A stretch of DNA of 64,000 nt from assembly GCA_900769115.1 (NCBI GenBank), contig CAAGFJ010000056.1, positions 62,001-126,000 of the forward strand, read 5' to 3'. Numbering within the stretch: the first letter of the stretch is position 1; every line of letters begins with the position of its first letter. Source of the DNA: Lachnospiraceae bacterium. GTDB taxonomy: Bacteria; Bacillota; Clostridia; Lachnospirales; Lachnospiraceae. Below, piece by piece: positions 61,161-64,000 of the stretch. The translations under genes were made by a program, and so were the position numbers. The notes beneath the pieces were generated by a model, which saw only the letters and a program-made list of their open reading frames with translations, was not told where the DNA came from and searched no databases.

Positions 61161-62849
61161 ATGATTATAGGAATTGATTTAGGAACTACCAATAGTCTGG
61201 TGGCATATTATACAGAAGAAGGACCGAAGATTATTCCGAACCGGTTAGGAAAGAATCTGACACCATCGGTTGTCAGTGTGGATGAGGAAGGACAGGTGTA
61301 TATAGGCGAGACGGCCAGAGAACGAATGCTGCTTCATCCGGAAAGCTCGGCTGCTGTTTTCAAGCGGAGTATGGGAAGTGAGAAGATATATGAGTTGTCT
61401 GGAAAGAAGTTCCTTCCGGAAGAACTGTCTGCATTAGTTCTGAAGACGTTGAAGGAGGATGCAGAGTGTTATCTACAGGAAGAGGTAACGGAGGCAGTGA
61501 TCAGTGTACCGGCTTATTTTAACGATGAGCGGCGCAAAGCAACGAAACGGGCAGGAGAACTGGCAGGGCTTACGGTGGAACGTATCATCAGCGAACCGAC
61601 CGCAGCGGCAATTGCATATGGTCTTTATCAGAATCATGAGAATGGTAAGTTCTTGGTCTTTGATTTAGGTGGTGGAACATTTGACGTGTCCATTTTGGAA
61701 TTGTATGATTCGATCATAGAGGTTCGGGCAGTAGCCGGAGATAATTTCTTAGGTGGAGAAGATTTCACCAAAGTGATTGAGCAGATCTTCTATGACAGAC
61801 ATTCGGACATTCAGGCAGACAAGCTGACAGATAAGGAGCAGCGCCACATTACCAAACAGGCAGAGAACTGTAAGCTTGGATTCTCCAATAACCGGTATTC
61901 CAGGATGATCTGTAAGATTCAGGATGAGACATACGAGATGGAATTATCCATGGATGAGTATGAAGCAAAATGTGATGAATTATTAGATAAGATTCGCCAG
62001 CCGATCAAGAGAAGTCTTGCAGATGCCAACGTACGGCTTCGGGACATTGACCGGGTCGTGTTGGTAGGTGGTGCAACGAAGCTTCCATTTATCCGCAAGT
62101 TTGTTGGCAAGCTGTTCCATAATCTTCCGGATACCTCCATCAACCCGGATGAGGCGGTTGCTTTAGGGGCTGCAGTTCAGGGTGCCATGAAGGAGAGAAG
62201 AGACAGCATCAAGGAAGTGATCCTTACAGATGTATGTCCATTTACGTTAGGAACAGAAGTTGTAATTGAGAAAGAGAATGGAAGATACGAGGACGGGCAT
62301 TTCTGCCCGATTATTGAGCGGAATACCACAATTCCTGCAAGCCGGACAGAGCGTCTGTATACAGTGAATGACAACCAGACCCAGATACACTGTAAGGTGC
62401 TGCAGGGCGAGAGTCGTTTTGCTTCCAATAATGTATTACTAGGAGAGATTCAGATCCGGGTTCCAAAGGCAGAAGCGGGAAAAGAAGCGGTGGATGTCAC
62501 TTACACATATGATGTCAACTCCATATTAGAGGTGGAGATCAAGGTAGTATCGACCGGAGAGATTACGAAGCAGATCATTAAGACCAATGCCACAGACATG
62601 ACAGAGGAAGAGATCAAAGAGAGGATGGAAGCTCTTTCTTATTTGAAGATTCACCCGAGAGATAAGGAAGAGAACAAACTGCTTCTACTGCGGGGAGAAC
62701 GCCTGTATGAGGAGAGCATTGGAATGGAGCGTATGCAGATAGAGTATGAACTTCGTGAGTTTGAAAATGCATTAGATACGCGGGATGACAAGGTGATTGA
62801 AGGTGCAAGAAGAGATTTCCGGGAATTTCTTGAGAACTTTTCGGAGTGA
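61161..62849 (+). CDS. hscC: HscC-type Hsp70 chaperone
   Basis: 562 residues. The ATPase domain has G-I-D-L-G-T-T-N-S (4-12), D-E-R-R-K-A-T-K-R-A-G, S-E-P-T-A-A-A-I-A-Y-G, F-D-L-G-G-G-T-F-D-V and V-G-G-A-T-K-L-P. The substrate-binding beta domain follows from about 355, with F-T-L-G-T-E-V and N-x-T-I-P-A-S-R. The helical lid is much shorter than DnaK's, so total length is near E. coli HscC (556). It lacks the dnaK-grpE-dnaJ neighbours and instead is paired with the J-like TPR protein. Client unknown. Confidence 0.9.
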   Translation: MIIGIDLGTTNSLVAYYTEEGPKIIPNRLGKNLTPSVVSVDEEGQVYIGETARERMLLHPESSAAVFKRSMGSEKIYELSGKKFLPEELSALVLKTLKEDAECYLQEEVTEAVISVPAYFNDERRKATKRAGELAGLTVERIISEPTAAAIAYGLYQNHENGKFLVFDLGGGTFDVSILELYDSIIEVRAVAGDNFLGGEDFTKVIEQIFYDRHSDIQADKLTDKEQRHITKQAENCKLGFSNNRYSRMICKIQDETYEMELSMDEYEAKCDELLDKIRQPIKRSLADANVRLRDIDRVVLVGGATKLPFIRKFVGKLFHNLPDTSINPDEAVALGAAVQGAMKERRDSIKEVILTDVCPFTLGTEVVIEKENGRYEDGHFCPIIERNTTIPASRTERLYTVNDNQTQIHCKVLQGESRFASNNVLLGEIQIRVPKAEAGKEAVDVTYTYDVNSILEVEIKVVSTGEITKQIIKTNATDMTEEEIKERMEALSYLKIHPRDKEENKLLLLRGERLYEESIGMERMQIEYELREFENALDTRDDKVIEGARRDFREFLENFSE

Positions 62850-62850
62850 C

Positions 62851-62879
62851 TTTACAAAAATAGGTATTTTTATTATAAT
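62851..62879 (+). promoter_or_regulatory. Sigma-A-like promoter for purM
   Basis: TTTACA (62851-62856), 17-base spacer, TATAAT (62874-62879). It starts directly after the hscC stop. Confidence 0.85.
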
Positions 62880-62880
62880 G

Positions 62881-62906
62881 GGGCTGTTGTACTTTAACAA
62901 CAGTCC
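62881..62906 (+). other. 5' hairpin of the purM transcript
   Basis: GGGCTGTTGT (62881-62890) pairs with ACAACAGTCC (62897-62906), 10 pairs with one G-U and a 6-base loop, at or just after the expected start of transcription. It may stabilise the mRNA 5' end. It does not match any purine riboswitch that I know. Confidence 0.6.
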
Positions 62907-62931
62907 ATAACAATTTTAGGAGGATGAAAGA

Positions 62932-63957
62932 ATGGATTACAAGAATGCCGGTGTAGACATTGAAGCAGGATACAGATCAGTAGAATTGATGAAAGCATCT
63001 GTAAAGAAGACGATGCGTGAAGAAGTGATTGGTGGACTTGGAGGATTTTCAGGTGCATTTTCTCTTAAGAAGATTAAGGAGATGGAGGATCCGGTTCTCT
63101 TATCTGGTACAGATGGATGCGGAACGAAGGTTAAGCTGGCATTTTTAATGGATAAACATGATACAATTGGTATTGATGCTGTGGCTATGTGTGTGAATGA
63201 CATTGCGTGTGCAGGTGGCGAACCGTTATTTTTCTTAGATTATATTGCCTGTGGTAAGAACTATCCGGAGAAGATCGCAACAATCGTTAGTGGTGTGGCT
63301 GAGGGATGTTTACAGTCCGGTGCTGCGTTGATCGGTGGAGAGACAGCAGAGCATCCGGGTCTTATGCCGGAGGACGAATATGATATTGGCGGTTTTGCAG
63401 TTGGTGTTGTGGAACGCAAGAATCTGATTACAGGAGAACATATTAAGCCGGGCGATGTTTTAGTGGGCATTGCTTCTAGTGGTGTGCATAGTAATGGTTT
63501 CTCTTTGGTTCGTAAAGTATTTGAGATGACAAAGGAGTCGTTGGATACATATTATGACGAGCTTGGCAAGACATTAGGTGAGGCGTTGATCGCACCTACC
63601 AGGATTTATGTGAAAGCACTTCGCAGCGTGAAGGATGCAGGAATTACGATCAAGGGCTGTTCCCATATTACAGGTGGCGGTTTCTATGAGAATATTCCTA
63701 GAATGCTTCCAGATGGTGTTTGCGCCGTTGTCAAGAAGGATTCCTATGAAGTTCCTGCTATTTTCAAATTAATGGCGAAGACAGGTAATATTGAAGAGCA
63801 AATGATGTATAATACTTATAATATGGGTATTGGTATGATGCTTGCGGTAGATGCAGCAGATGCAGATAAGACCGTAGAAGTTTTGAAGGCTGCTGGCGAG
63901 GATGCTTTTGTAGTAGGTCATGTAGAAGCAGGCGAGAAGGGTGTTACCCTTGTATAG
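62932..63957 (+). CDS. purM: Phosphoribosylformylglycinamidine cyclo-ligase (AIR synthase)
   Basis: 341 residues, the usual length. Motifs: D-Y-K-N-A-G-V-D-I-E-A-G near the start, G-G-F-S-G-A-F, L-L-S-G-T-D-G-C-G-T-K-V-K and G-G-E-T-A-E-H-P-G. It closes the imidazole ring with ATP. AGGAGGA precedes the ATG. It is followed 29 bases later by a probable purN, the standard order. Confidence 0.97.
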   Translation: MDYKNAGVDIEAGYRSVELMKASVKKTMREEVIGGLGGFSGAFSLKKIKEMEDPVLLSGTDGCGTKVKLAFLMDKHDTIGIDAVAMCVNDIACAGGEPLFFLDYIACGKNYPEKIATIVSGVAEGCLQSGAALIGGETAEHPGLMPEDEYDIGGFAVGVVERKNLITGEHIKPGDVLVGIASSGVHSNGFSLVRKVFEMTKESLDTYYDELGKTLGEALIAPTRIYVKALRSVKDAGITIKGCSHITGGGFYENIPRMLPDGVCAVVKKDSYEVPAIFKLMAKTGNIEEQMMYNTYNMGIGMMLAVDAADADKTVEVLKAAGEDAFVVGHVEAGEKGVTLV

Positions 63958-63986
63958 AGTCGCATCATAACATTGGAGGATGAAGG

Positions 63987-64000
63987 ATGTTAAGAGTAGC
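63987..64000 (+). CDS. purN: Probable purN start, cut by window end
   Basis: Only 14 bases are visible. GGAGGA about 6 bases before the ATG supports translation, and M-L-R-V-A fits the common start of glycinamide ribonucleotide formyltransferase. Identity rests mainly on the purM neighbour. Confidence 0.55.

Overview
The window reads as a chromosomal segment of an anaerobic, spore-forming, low-to-medium GC Firmicute, most likely a Lachnospiraceae (Clostridium cluster XIVa) gut bacterium. The grounds are the clostridial order asp23-nusB-xseAB-ispA-dxs-tlyA-nadK-argR-recN-spoIVB-spo0A, a full spoIIIA operon, BspA-type leucine-rich surface proteins and archaeal-type Asd. I saw no rRNA, tRNA, CRISPR, prophage or insertion sequence. 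No gene-free stretch exceeds 300 bases.

Layout. 1-10048: two large exported repeat proteins sharing a basic C-terminal module. 10203-14930: an AlbA_2/ATPase-type regulator, a YqeG-type HAD phosphatase, a fused AroE-AroK and an M24 peptidase. 14925-23033: a LysR regulator divergent from leuC, then leuC-leuD-leuB-ilvD-ilvB for branched-chain amino acids. 23208-25469: serC-serA behind a near-consensus promoter that carries an inverted repeat. 25615-28969: a two-component pair and asd. 29229-31716: degenerate CbiG- and CbiJ-like proteins plus a DUF218 membrane protein. 31829-35054: a TPR/DUF4037/DUF4125 fusion and efp. 35263-40455: spoIIIAA to spoIIIAH. 40542-49641: the nusB-to-recN housekeeping cluster. 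49733-52671: spoIVB and two tandem Spo0A-family regulators. 52750-57505: glgA, rqcH, purE and a reversed purC. 57673-62849: a giant J-domain-like TPR protein with an HscC-type Hsp70. 62932-64000: purM and the first bases of a probable purN.

How the genes work together. The sporulation genes form a coherent set: spoIIIA makes the channel between mother cell and forespore, SpoIVB is the forespore signalling protease, and the Spo0A position is occupied. That position holds two adjacent Spo0A-family genes. Both have intact DNA-binding domains and both have altered phosphorylation pockets; the first lacks the phosphoacceptor aspartate. This is the most unusual feature of the window. Second in interest are a long near-continuous hairpin (19373-19509) in the ilvD leader, the CbiG/CbiJ-like pair with a hexapeptide-repeat N-terminus, and the HscC/J-like pair in which the J domain lacks HPD.

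Limits: all family assignments come from reading motifs and recalled family features, without searches. Promoter and operator calls are matches by eye. Copy number of any repeat elsewhere in the genome is unknown.
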